The position numbers and the translations under genes are program-made. Positions 1 to 7,825 of a DNA stretch of 64,000 nucleotides are shown piece after piece. The DNA comes from JAWWOL01 sp033851545. GTDB taxonomy: Bacteria > Actinomycetota > Actinomycetes > JAWWOL01. The stretch spans positions 62,001-126,000 of the forward strand of contig JAWWOO010000074.1 in assembly GCA_033851545.1 (NCBI GenBank). Direction: 5' to 3'. The notes below the pieces were generated by a model. It was not told the DNA's origin. It ran no database searches and was given only the letters and a program-made list of their open reading frames with translations. How positions within the stretch are numbered: the stretch's first letter is position 1; the number at the start of each line of letters is the position of its first letter.

Positions 1-404
1 CCGGTGGCCATTGCGTGAAAGGACCAGGCGCCGTTCAGGCCGCCCGGCTCGATCGGGAACGACGGCGGCGACATCGTCCGGGTGAGCAGCTGTCGACCGG
101 TCTCGCCGAGCTGAGCTGGGATGTAAAGGTCGACCATGCTGGTGTGCCGGTCGCCCGCGGCGAAGAACGGCAGCCCCTGGACGTGGTCCCAGTGCAGGTG
201 GCTGAGCAGGATTGAGCCTTGGAAGGCCGGTGTTGAGAGTCGGTCGGTGAGGTCACGCAAGCCGGTCCCGGCGTCCAGAACGAGGGTGGGGTCGGTTGCG
301 CCGTCGGGCACGACGGCGACGCACGAGGTGTGGCCCCCATAGCGGACGAAGTCCGGGCCCGGTGCCGCGGTCGATCCGCGTACCCCCAGCAGCACCAGCT
401 TCAC
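1..404 (-). CDS. MBL-fold metal-dependent hydrolase (3' end cut by window edge)
   Basis: Partial gene: 134 codons from a GTG at 404 run off the left edge. The N-terminus reads VKLVLLGVRGST, followed by DAGTG and then SHLHWDHVQGLPFF, which is the HxHxDH zinc motif with Trp in the fourth position. The order beta-strand, GxRGS, YGGxTSC, LDAGTG, SHxHxDH is that of the phosphodiesterase/PhnP-like branch of the metallo-beta-lactamase superfamily, so a cytosolic phosphodiester hydrolase is likely; the substrate cannot be read. A GGAGGGGGG ribosome site lies directly before the GTG, which fixes the start. The next gene on this strand is the small acidic ORF ending at 550, too far for obvious coupling. 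Confidence 0.85.
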   Translation of the reverse strand, partial: MKLVLLGVRGSTAAPGPDFVRYGGHTSCVAVVPDGATDPTLVLDAGTGLRDLTDRLSTPAFQGSILLSHLHWDHVQGLPFFAAGDRHTSMVDLYIPAQLGETGRQLLTRTMSPPSFPIEPGGLNGAWSFHAMAT

Positions 405-549
405 GGGCCCCCCTCCGTCGGGTCGCGGCAAACAATAGCGGCTCGCCGCGCATCGGCACGCTCAGGGCCCGAAGGAGGCCGGTATCAACCCGCATTTGCT
501 GGCGCTGCCCTGAACGGATAGCGGAATCCGCGAGCGGAGCGTTCCAGCG

Positions 550-705
550 TCACTCCTCGTCGATGAGGGGTACGGGCCGGTCATCGGCGTCGATGCGCTC
601 AGCAGGTGTGCCTTCGTCGATGGCGTCCTCGCCGACGGCGTCCTCTTCGTCCAGGAGCTCGGCGTACGGGTCGACGGGGCGGTCGTCATCCGGTGTGATC
701 GTCAT
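550..705 (-). CDS. Small acidic protein of unknown function
   Basis: A 51-codon open frame from ATG 705 to TGA 552-550. The product is strongly acidic (starts MTITPDDDRP, ends PLIDEE), rich in Asp, Glu, Pro and Ala, with no Cys, Trp or membrane segment. Third codon positions are mostly G or C as in its neighbours, which supports coding. It sits alone between the MBL gene and the PucR regulator, all on the minus strand. The ribosome site is weak (GGGAA about 12 bases upstream). Not recognised; it resembles many short acidic actinobacterial proteins of no known role and could be a chance ORF. Confidence 0.55.
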   Translation of the reverse strand: MTITPDDDRPVDPYAELLDEEDAVGEDAIDEGTPAERIDADDRPVPLIDEE

Positions 706-769
706 GGGGTCGGCGTTCCCACGATCGGTGGCGAATCACCAGCCCCGGCCGACCAACCCAGCCCCCGGG

Positions 770-2110
770 TCAGTCCGGGCAGCCGGCCCCGGTCCCGTCG
801 GACCGGCGCTGCTCGATGGACGCGAGGTCGATCAGCGCATCCGGGATCGCTGCTTGCCGGCTCTCGACGTCCTCCTGGGTCCGGTCGCTGTCGCTGTAGG
901 CGTGCACCGGCCGCCAGCTCAGCGCCAGCATCAGCTGCACCCGCAGGGCAGGGTCGGTCATCGCGTCGCCGAACAGCTCCTGCAGCTGGGCCAGCCGGTA
1001 ACGCACGGTCTGCCGGTGCACGTGCAGCTCCCACGCCATCGCCCCCCGGTCGCCCATGTGGCGCAGCCACGAGGCCAGCGTCTCCTCCAGCCGCCGCCGG
1101 GTCGGCGCGGGCAGGCCGGCCAGCGGCTGCAGCACCCGCTCCTCGAGGGCAGCCAGCAGCCGGTCGTCCTGGTGCACGATGACCGCATCGAGGTGCTCGT
1201 CGAGGAACACCGGGTCTTCGGTGAGCACGCCTTCGTGGCGAAGCCGCAAAGCGATGCGGGTCATCCGCAGTGAGGGCGGCAGCTTCGGCAGCGAGACGGT
1301 GGGACCGACCACGGCTGCCGACCCGGCCAACAGCTCGACCAGTCGCCGGCGCCGGCCGGGAGCGGCCGGGTCGCTCAGGATCACGCCGTAGCCGTCCGCC
1401 CGCTTGATCGGCAACCAGCCGTCGCCGCTGCCCCGGGTGAGGGCGTCCAGCGCGGCCACGTTGTCACGGTCGACCAGCACCACGCTCGCCGTCAGGGGCA
1501 ACTCGAAGCCCGCGCGGTAGGCGGCCTCCTCGATGGCCCGGTGCTCACCGCGGCCGGCGAGCAGCAGGTCGGCCAGATCGGCCCGCGCCCGCTCCCGGCC
1601 GGCCGCCGCCTCGGAGTGCTCCGCGGCGTAGCCACGCGCGGACGCAGTGGACAGCTGATCGACGAAGCCGAACAGACCGTCGGCGAGCAGGGCCAGATCT
1701 GCCGCGGCGACGTCCTGGTCGACCGCCATCCGCGAGATCTGCCGCCAGGCCGCGCGGGCGCCGGTCTGGTAGGCAGAGAGCAGAAACGCCAGCTGGATGC
1801 CCTGCCGCCACTGGGTCCGGCCGATCTCCTCGAACACGGTGCTCAGCAGGTCGGCGTCCGACTCGGTGCCCGGGCTGCGACCGGCCGAGGGCACCTGTTC
1901 CGGCCCGGTGAGGATGCGGTCGAGTGCGAGGGGAGCGGCAGCAGCCACCTCGTCGCGGTGCTGCTCGAGGAACGCTGCGTACTCCGGCCAGCCGTCGCGC
2001 AGCAGGTCCGTTGCCTCGTCCAGCACGTAGGGCAAGGCCTCGGCGAGCAGCGGAAGCAGGGACTGCAACCGGCCGCGGGCGGCGTACGCAGCGTCCCAGC
2101 GTGCCGTCAT
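770..2110 (-). CDS. PucR-family transcriptional regulator
   Basis: A 446-residue cytosolic regulator. The last 60 or so residues hold the PucR C-terminal helix-turn-helix (SWLRHMGDRGAMAWELHVHRQTV is split here into SWLRHMGDRG and the recognition part HVHRQTVRYRLAQL), typical of PucR/CdaR regulators of catabolic genes. The N-terminal 150 residues are an Ala- and Leu-rich helical region and the middle (about 190-330) is a GGDEF-like degenerate domain usual for this family. The ATG at 2110 overlaps the stop of the small upstream ORF (ATGA), so the two are probably translated together. Ligand and targets are not visible. The palindrome at 2328-2350 upstream of the pair is a candidate operator for self-control. 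Confidence 0.85.
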   Translation of the reverse strand: MTARWDAAYAARGRLQSLLPLLAEALPYVLDEATDLLRDGWPEYAAFLEQHRDEVAAAAPLALDRILTGPEQVPSAGRSPGTESDADLLSTVFEEIGRTQWRQGIQLAFLLSAYQTGARAAWRQISRMAVDQDVAAADLALLADGLFGFVDQLSTASARGYAAEHSEAAAGRERARADLADLLLAGRGEHRAIEEAAYRAGFELPLTASVVLVDRDNVAALDALTRGSGDGWLPIKRADGYGVILSDPAAPGRRRRLVELLAGSAAVVGPTVSLPKLPPSLRMTRIALRLRHEGVLTEDPVFLDEHLDAVIVHQDDRLLAALEERVLQPLAGLPAPTRRRLEETLASWLRHMGDRGAMAWELHVHRQTVRYRLAQLQELFGDAMTDPALRVQLMLALSWRPVHAYSDSDRTQEDVESRQAAIPDALIDLASIEQRRSDGTGAGCPD

Positions 2111-2292
2111 CGTGTGCTGCCCTCGGTGGCCGGGCGTACGGCGGGCCGGTCGTCAGGGTAGGCAGGCGCGGCCCGCCTCTCGCCGGCCGGCAGGCGGACC
2201 AGGCCGGCCAGCCCTCGGCCGACCAAGGCCGCTCCCCAGGCCCCGGCAGTCTCCAACGGGCGCGACAGTCTGCTCGTTCGGGACATTGTCAC
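2107..2292 (-). CDS. Small basic protein translationally coupled to PucR gene
   Basis: A 61-codon frame from GTG 2292 (or ATG 2286, two codons later) whose TGA overlaps the PucR start as ATGA. AAAGGAG lies about 11 bases before the GTG, the best ribosome site in this stretch. The product is Arg- and Ala-rich with a short hydrophobic central stretch (AWGAALVGRGLAGLVRL) that could be an amphipathic or weakly membrane-binding helix. Codon third positions match coding DNA. No family recognised. It may be a real small protein or a leader peptide that loads ribosomes for PucR translation; these are not distinguishable here. Confidence 0.5.
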   Translation of the reverse strand: MTMSRTSRLSRPLETAGAWGAALVGRGLAGLVRLPAGERRAAPAYPDDRPAVRPATEGSTR

Positions 2293-2327
2293 GGCTGCGT
2301 TAGCTCCTTTCGGCACTAGCTCGCGGG

Positions 2328-2350
2328 CGCCGTATGCCCTGCATACGGCG
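2328..2350. promoter_or_regulatory. Perfect 10-bp inverted repeat upstream of small ORF/PucR
   Basis: Arms CGCCGTATGC (2328-2337) and GCATACGGCG (2341-2350) are exact reverse complements around a 3-base centre. It lies 36 bases upstream of the small ORF start and 23 bases past the glycosyltransferase stop. Position and dyad symmetry suit an operator for the PucR unit; a terminator for the glycosyltransferase is the alternative, but there is no T run after it on the minus strand. Confidence 0.5.
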
Positions 2351-2373
2351 GCGGAGTCCTCCGATGGCTTGTT

Positions 2374-3486
2374 TTATCCGAACCGCACCGACCTCGCTGA
2401 GATTTCCAGGGCCAGCAGTCCGCGCAGCCGCTGGGCCGACGTGTCCCAGCTCCAGGCTTCGCGCACCCACCGATGGCCGGCCGCGCCCATCCGCCAGGCG
2501 AGCCTGCGGTCCGCGAGCAGGGTGGCGATGGGGGCGGCCAAGGCGTCCGGCTCGGCGTCCACCAGGAAGCCGGTGCGCCCGTGCAGGACCGAGTCAGGGC
2601 TGCCGCCTGAGCGTCCGACGACGACCGGCAGGCCGGCGGCCGAGCCTTCGAGCGTGGTCAGTCCCAGCCCCTCTGTCTGCAGGCCGCGCCGATCATCCCG
2701 GCTGGGTGTCACCAGGACGTGGGAGCGGCGCAACGTCTGCACCAGACGATCTTCGCTCAGGCCGCCGAGGAACTCCACACTGTCTTTTGGCAGGGCGGCC
2801 GCGAGCGAACGCAGCCGTTTCTCGTACGGACCGGTGCCCACGATCGTGAGCACGGCATCGGGTTGCCCCGCGAGCACCTGCGGCCATGCGCGGAGCAGGT
2901 TGTCCTGACCCTTGCGGCGTACGAGCCGGCCGACCGTGATCACCCGCGGGCGCCAGCTGTCGCGTGGTTCACCGGCCAGGGCGCCGAACACGTGGAGGTC
3001 CACGCCACCCACCAGCCGGTGCATCGGGACACTGCCGGTCACGGCCGCGAGCCGGTCGTGGGAGTAGGTGGTGAGGTAGGTGACCGCGTCGAGCCAGCCG
3101 GCCATCTCGCGGAGGGCGCCCCTGGTCGGGCCGGCGTTCAGCCAGCCCAGTTCCTGACCGTGGGTCGAGGCCACCACCGTCCGGATGCCGGCTCGGCGCA
3201 GGCTGGGGGCGAAGAGACCGATCGGCGCCGCGGCCGGGATCCAGCCGGTGCTGCTGCCGTGCTCCTGGACGATGCGGCGCAGGTCCAGGCTGAGCCGGTA
3301 GCCAGGTCTGCGGATCACCGGGAACGGCAGGGTGCGGTCGAAGGCCGCGGCGCCTGGGGCGTCGGGCGCCACCACGACCACCCGGTCCGGCGGCAGCCGG
3401 CGGACCAGCTCCCAGGTGAACCGTTGCACGCCCCCGTGGGCCGGTGGGAAGTGCCCGGTCAGGACGAGGGTGCGCGGCACGTCCAC
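2374..3486 (-). CDS. GT4-family glycosyltransferase (GT-B fold)
   Basis: About 370 residues with GT-B architecture. The N-terminal half starts TLVLTGHFPPAHGGVQRF, the glycine-rich acceptor loop of GT4 enzymes. The C-terminal half has VGRLVRRKGQDNLLRA, then the EX7E motif EGLGLTTLE followed by GLPVV and the nucleotide-sugar loop. This resembles phosphatidylinositol mannosyltransferase-type enzymes, which move a sugar from a nucleotide or GDP donor onto a lipid or glycan; the actual acceptor is unknown. GTG at 3486 is one base after the upstream stop (3488-3490), so the gene is probably coupled to the DMT gene. A longer in-frame start at 3534 would overlap that gene by 47 bases and adds no family-like sequence. 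Confidence 0.85.
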   Translation of the reverse strand: MDVPRTLVLTGHFPPAHGGVQRFTWELVRRLPPDRVVVVAPDAPGAAAFDRTLPFPVIRRPGYRLSLDLRRIVQEHGSSTGWIPAAAPIGLFAPSLRRAGIRTVVASTHGQELGWLNAGPTRGALREMAGWLDAVTYLTTYSHDRLAAVTGSVPMHRLVGGVDLHVFGALAGEPRDSWRPRVITVGRLVRRKGQDNLLRAWPQVLAGQPDAVLTIVGTGPYEKRLRSLAAALPKDSVEFLGGLSEDRLVQTLRRSHVLVTPSRDDRRGLQTEGLGLTTLEGSAAGLPVVVGRSGGSPDSVLHGRTGFLVDAEPDALAAPIATLLADRRLAWRMGAAGHRWVREAWSWDTSAQRLRGLLALEISARSVRFG

Positions 3487-3487
3487 G

Positions 3488-4447
3488 TCAACCGCGCGTG
3501 CTGTAGTCGACCAGCGACCGGTCACCGGAGGCACCGTCGTCCGGCTCGTCGTCGCCGAACAGCACGGGGGAGTGCGCCAGGATCGTCACTCCCACGACTG
3601 CGCAGGCGCCGCCCAGGGCGATGCCGGCCAACCCCCCCGGCGACTGGGGCAGGTGCTCGCCGAAGCCCAGGACGGCGATGAGGTAGCCCACGACGGGGTT
3701 GGCCACGATCATCGCGGTGGTCGCGGCCGCGAGCCGCCCGGCGGCGAACGCCAGCTGCTGGATCACCAGCCCGGTGCCGGTCGCGATGGCCAGCCCGTAG
3801 CCCGGCCAGTCCCGCGCCGTGCCGCTGATGCCGACGGTGGTCAGGTCCGTGGTGGTGAGCTTCACCAGGGCGGCGCTGCTGCCGAACGCGACCCCGGCCG
3901 CTGTGGCCAGCGCCGTCACCCGTACGGGCCCGGGGCAACGGGTGGCCATCAGGACGAGCCCGGCGACGACCAGCGCCACGAACAGGAACAGCAGCGGGGA
4001 CGGCCGGTCGCGTTCGGTCGACCGGGCGCCGCCCCGCACCGCGATGACCGAGACGAGGCCGAGGCAGACCAGCAGCCCGCCGGCGTAGTCGCGCCAGCTG
4101 GCCCGGGCGCCGCCGTAGACCGTCGAGAGCGGGATCGCGAACAGCAGCGTGGTCACCTGCAGGGTCTGGACGACGGCGACCGAACCCATGTGCAGTGCCG
4201 CGGCCTGGACGAACAGCGCCACGGTGCCGATCGCCCAGCCGGCGAACCACATGCGGGTGCGGACCAGCCGTCGCATGGTGCGGGCGACGCTGTAGATGGC
4301 GCGTACCAGCCTCGGCCGGTCGTCCGGGACGGCTGGCGCGTTCTTGACAGTTTGTGCGTCCAGGCTGGCGGCCCGTTGCTCGAAGAAGTCGGAGAACGCG
4401 TAGAGCAGGGCCGCGAGCAATGCGAGGGGGATGACCAGGAGCAGCAT
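3488..4447 (-). CDS. DMT/EamA-like multi-spanning membrane protein
   Basis: A 319-residue protein with about nine or ten hydrophobic segments, starting MLLLVIPLALLAALLYAFSD and including a pair of repeats typical of drug/metabolite transporters (TTAMIVANPVVGYLIA; LAGIALGGACAVVGVTIL). A basic loop around residues 45-75 suggests a cytosolic connection. ATG 4447 is preferred over a GTG at 4456 because AAAGG lies 8 bases before the ATG. It is immediately upstream of the GT4 gene on the same strand. The substrate cannot be inferred; a lipid-linked sugar or small-metabolite exporter would fit a glycosyltransferase partner, but that is a guess. Confidence 0.8.
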   Translation of the reverse strand: MLLLVIPLALLAALLYAFSDFFEQRAASLDAQTVKNAPAVPDDRPRLVRAIYSVARTMRRLVRTRMWFAGWAIGTVALFVQAAALHMGSVAVVQTLQVTTLLFAIPLSTVYGGARASWRDYAGGLLVCLGLVSVIAVRGGARSTERDRPSPLLFLFVALVVAGLVLMATRCPGPVRVTALATAAGVAFGSSAALVKLTTTDLTTVGISGTARDWPGYGLAIATGTGLVIQQLAFAAGRLAAATTAMIVANPVVGYLIAVLGFGEHLPQSPGGLAGIALGGACAVVGVTILAHSPVLFGDDEPDDGASGDRSLVDYSTRG

Positions 4448-4523
4448 CGCAGCCACCTTTCCCAGTAGCCCTCGTCAGGCGCCTGCCCGCAGAGCGCGTA
4501 CTCAATCGAGGTAGAACTATCAC

Positions 4524-5321
4524 ATGCCTCGCCGCGGCCGCCGTCGACCCGTTTTGCGTTCCGCGACCGGCGGGCTCAACGGCTCGGTGGCGGTGGTCAC
4601 CGGCGCCAGCAAGGGCATCGGCCGCGCCGTGGCGGAGGCCCTGGCTGACCGGGGCGTCCTCGTCGTCGCCGTCGGGCGCGATCCCGCGCAGCTGGCGCAG
4701 GTAGCCGCGCGGACCGGCGGGTCCGCGCTGGAGTGCGACCTGCGCCACCCCGGCAGCGCTGAGCGGGTGGTCGCTCACACGCTGGAGACGTACGGGCGGC
4801 TGGACATCCTGGTCGCCAACGCCGGGATCGGCTTTGCCGGCGACGTCGCCCGCATGACCTCTGAGGTTCTTGCCGAGCTGGTGGAGGTCAACGTCACGGC
4901 TCCCTTGCAGCTGGCGCGGGCCTGTCTGGGCCCGATGCTGGCGCAGGGCTCGGGCCGGCTGCTGTTCGTCACGTCGATCGCCGGAGCGCTGGGGGTGCCG
5001 GGTGAGGCGGTCTATTCGGCTGCCAAGGCGGCGGTCGAGATGTTCGCCGACGTGCTGCGCGAGGAGGTGCGGGACGGCGGGGTCACCGTGGCGACGCTGC
5101 TGCCCGGGGTCGTCGACACCGGCTTCTTCGAGCGCCGCGGTCGCCCGTACGACCGCAGGTTCCCCCGGCCGATGCCGCCCGATCGGGTTGCCCACGCGGC
5201 CGTGCGGTTGCTGTCCGACGGAGGCCGCCGGCGGGTCGTCCCGCGCTGGCTGTGGCTGCCGATCAGGCTGCGATCGGCGGCCCCGGCGCTGTACCGCGCG
5301 CTGGAACGCCGGTTCGGCTGA
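4524..5321 (+). CDS. Short-chain dehydrogenase/reductase
   Basis: A 265-residue classical SDR. The NAD(P) loop TGASKGIG is at residues 26-33, the NAG strand motif is LVANAGIG near 95, and the catalytic Ser (LFVTSIAGA) precedes YSAAK near 165. Arg after the second nucleotide-binding strand (VGRDP) favours NADP. The C-terminus is basic and contains an Arg/Trp-rich stretch, which may touch the membrane. It is divergent from the DMT gene and convergent with hpnH (14 bases apart). Substrate unknown; nothing shows that it belongs to the hopanoid pathway despite its position. Confidence 0.88.
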   Translation: MPRRGRRRPVLRSATGGLNGSVAVVTGASKGIGRAVAEALADRGVLVVAVGRDPAQLAQVAARTGGSALECDLRHPGSAERVVAHTLETYGRLDILVANAGIGFAGDVARMTSEVLAELVEVNVTAPLQLARACLGPMLAQGSGRLLFVTSIAGALGVPGEAVYSAAKAAVEMFADVLREEVRDGGVTVATLLPGVVDTGFFERRGRPYDRRFPRPMPPDRVAHAAVRLLSDGGRRRVVPRWLWLPIRLRSAAPALYRALERRFG

Positions 5322-5335
5322 CCGCTCGGGGCGGC

Positions 5336-6340
5336 TCAGCGGCCGGCCGCCGCCCGTACGGACTCCCGCAGTGACCCCATGGTGGCGAACACAGCGGTCG
5401 GCTCGTAGCCGCAGTGCGCCATGCAGTTCTCGCACTTGGGGTTGCGGCCGCGCCCGTAGCTGGACCAGTCGGTGTCGTCGATGAGCTCCTGGTAGGTCTT
5501 GGCGTAGCCGTCGTCGAGCAGGTAGCAGGGCCGCTGCCAGCCGAGCAGAGAGTACGAAGGGATCGCCCAGGCGGTGCAGTCCAGATCACGCTTGCCCTCG
5601 AGGAAGTCGAGGAACACCGGCGAGTGGTTGAGCCGCCACTTGCGCCGGCGGCCGTCCGCGAACGCCTTGCGGAACAGCGACCTGGTCTCCTCGACGCCGA
5701 GCCAGTGCTCCTGGTCCGGCGCCTTCTCGTACGCGAAGCCGGGCGAGATCTGCATGTTGTCGACGTGCAGCTCGTCGTTGAGGTAGTCGAGCACCTCGAT
5801 GACGTCCTGCGGGGTGTCGGTGTCGAAGAAGGTGGTGTTGGTGTTGACCCGGAACCCGGCGTCCTGCGCCTGCTTGATCGCCGCGACCGCCTGGTCGAAC
5901 ACGCCCTCCTTGGCCACCGACTCGTCGTGCCGCTCGCGCAGCCCGTCGATGTGCACCATCCAGGCGAAGTTGCGGTGCGGCTTGAACTTGTGCAGGTGCT
6001 TGGGCATCAGCACCGCGTTGGTGCAGAGGAAGACGATCTTGTTGCGATCGAGCAGCTGTCGGACGATCTCGTCGATCTGCGGGTGCATCAACGGTTCGCC
6101 GCCGGCGATCGAGACCATGGGGGCGCCGCTCTCCTCGATCGCCGCCACCGCCTGCTCGACCGGCATCCGCTGCTTGAGCAGGGACGCCGGCTGGGCGATC
6201 TTGCCGCAGCCCGCGCACTTGAGGTTGCACGCGAACAACGGCTCGAGCTCGACCAGGAGGGCGAACTTGTCGGCCCGCTGCACCTTCTTCTTGATCAGGT
6301 AGGTGCCGAGCCGGACGGTCTGACGCAGGGGCATGGACAC
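5336..6340 (-). CDS. hpnH: Adenosyl-hopene transferase, radical SAM
   Basis: Joins the 5'-deoxyadenosyl radical to diploptene, giving adenosylhopane, the first step of C35 hopanoid side-chain formation. The radical SAM cluster motif CNLKCAGC (Cys38, 42, 45) and the SAM-binding SIAGGEPLMH are present. A C-terminal Cys set (CENCMAHCGYEP) is typical of HpnH. Length 334 is normal. The GTG at 6340 gives the usual MSxPLRQ start. It is the last gene of the minus-strand hopanoid operon, three bases after the hpnG::ispH stop. Confidence 0.95.
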   Translation of the reverse strand: MSMPLRQTVRLGTYLIKKKVQRADKFALLVELEPLFACNLKCAGCGKIAQPASLLKQRMPVEQAVAAIEESGAPMVSIAGGEPLMHPQIDEIVRQLLDRNKIVFLCTNAVLMPKHLHKFKPHRNFAWMVHIDGLRERHDESVAKEGVFDQAVAAIKQAQDAGFRVNTNTTFFDTDTPQDVIEVLDYLNDELHVDNMQISPGFAYEKAPDQEHWLGVEETRSLFRKAFADGRRRKWRLNHSPVFLDFLEGKRDLDCTAWAIPSYSLLGWQRPCYLLDDGYAKTYQELIDDTDWSSYGRGRNPKCENCMAHCGYEPTAVFATMGSLRESVRAAAGR

Positions 6341-6343
6341 GGG

Positions 6344-7825
6344 TCAGGTCACTTCCCTCGGGAGCGTGAATCGGAGGTCTTCCACAGCAGCGACGGACTC
6401 CTGGGTCCGTACGGAGCCCAGGCCGCCCAGGCAGGCGACCAGCTCGTCGACCAGCGGCGGCGGTGCGGAGGCGCCGGCGGTGATGCCGACGCGCCGGACG
6501 CCGGCCAGCCAGCGCAGGTCGACCTGCGACGCGTCGTCGACGAGGTAGGCCGGGGTGCCTTCGCGCTGGGCCACCTCGACCAGCCGCCGGGAGTTGGAGG
6601 AGTTGCCCGAGCCGAGGACGAGCACGAGGTCGCAGTCGCCGGCAATCCGGCGGACGGCGAGCTGCCGGTTGGTCGTGGCGTAGCAGATGTCGTCGGTGCG
6701 CGGTGAGCTCAGCGCCGGGAACCGCCGCCGCAGGATGCCGGCGATCTCCTCCGCCTCGTCGACCGCGAGCGTCGTCTGCATGACGTAGGCGACCCGGTCC
6801 GGCTCGGGCGGCTGCACCAGTGCCGCTTGCTCGGCGTTCTCGACCACCAGCACGTTGCCGGGAGCCTCGCCGAGCGTGCCGTCGACCTCCTCGTGGTTGC
6901 GATGGCCGATGACGAAGACGGTGTCGCCGCGGCCGGCGTAGCGCTTGACCTCCGTGTGCACTTTGGTGACGAGCGGGCACGTGGCGTCGATGACGTCGAG
7001 CCGGCGCCGCTCGGCCTGGTCCCGTACGGCGGGCGAGACCCCGTGCGCGGCAAAGACCAGCCGGGCGCCCTCGGGAACCTCGTCGACCTCGTCGACGAAG
7101 ACCGCCCCACGCTGCTGCAGGTCGCGGACCACGTGGGCGTTGTGCACGATCTGCCGCCGTACGTAGATCGGCGCCTCGTACTTGTCGAGCGCCCTCTCGA
7201 CGATGTCGATGGCCCGCTCGACCCCGGCGCAGAACGACCGGGGGGCGGCCAGCAGCACCTCCCGGTCCGCGACCGCCTCGGCCCACTCCAGCAGGGCGGG
7301 GGCTGCGCGGCGCAGGTTGCGCAGCGCCTGGAGGCCGCGGATCACGGTGCCCGGGCGCAGGAGCGGGTGTTCGGCGGTGTCGACGACGGCTCTGACGACA
7401 GCGAAAGGCCGGCCGTCCGCGATCTCGGCGAAGGCGCCTGACTCCATGTCAACGGCCAGGATCCCTTGCTGGGCAAGGCTTCTGCGGGCTGAGCCGGTCG
7501 TCACACCAGCGCTTGCCGCGACCGGGCCGACGTGGACGGTCAGGCCACAGCGGCGCACCGACTGGGCCAGCGCCGGGGCGGACGGGATGGCGATCCGCCG
7601 CCCGTCGACGACCACCTCGTCCGCGACGACGATGTCACCCGGCCGGATCCCGACGCCGACGCCGCCCGCGAGCCCGGCGGTGAGCAACGGACCCTGGAGC
7701 CGGGCCCGGTGACGGTGGACCCGCCTCGCCCCCATGCCGGTGGCGGCGACCGGCATCGGCGCGAGCGGGCCGCGCAGGGCGAGCCGCTCGACCAGCAGTG
7801 CCGTCGCGACGACGGGGGCGCTCAT
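6344..7825 (-). CDS. hpnG-ispH: Fusion of hopanoid nucleosidase/phosphorylase (HpnG-like) and HMBPP reductase (IspH)
   Basis: A 493-residue two-domain protein. Residues 1-185 are a purine-nucleoside-phosphorylase-like domain (TAGLAGGVGVGIRPGD; VDMESGAFAEIA at 125-136), the fold of HpnG, which removes adenine from adenosylhopane. Residues 188-490 are IspH, the last MEP-pathway enzyme, making IPP and DMAPP. Its three iron-sulfur Cys are visible (FCAGVERA Cys199, ATCPLVTKVH Cys283, ICYATTNRQ Cys381), as are HGVSP, GHRNHEE and GSGNSSNS. ATG 7825 overlaps the shc stop (ATGA). A longer upstream reading overlaps shc in a non-coding-like frame and is rejected. The fusion ties precursor supply to side-chain processing in one chain. 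Confidence 0.9.
   Translation of the reverse strand: MSAPVVATALLVERLALRGPLAPMPVAATGMGARRVHRHRARLQGPLLTAGLAGGVGVGIRPGDIVVADEVVVDGRRIAIPSAPALAQSVRRCGLTVHVGPVAASAGVTTGSARRSLAQQGILAVDMESGAFAEIADGRPFAVVRAVVDTAEHPLLRPGTVIRGLQALRNLRRAAPALLEWAEAVADREVLLAAPRSFCAGVERAIDIVERALDKYEAPIYVRRQIVHNAHVVRDLQQRGAVFVDEVDEVPEGARLVFAAHGVSPAVRDQAERRRLDVIDATCPLVTKVHTEVKRYAGRGDTVFVIGHRNHEEVDGTLGEAPGNVLVVENAEQAALVQPPEPDRVAYVMQTTLAVDEAEEIAGILRRRFPALSSPRTDDICYATTNRQLAVRRIAGDCDLVLVLGSGNSSNSRRLVEVAQREGTPAYLVDDASQVDLRWLAGVRRVGITAGASAPPPLVDELVACLGGLGSVRTQESVAAVEDLRFTLPREVT

Noticed and set aside
3522..5435. Minus-strand 637-codon open frame over the SDR and DMT genes
   Set aside because: Arg/Pro/Gln-rich shadow frame; the SDR (plus) and the DMT protein (minus, other frame) carry clear family motifs.
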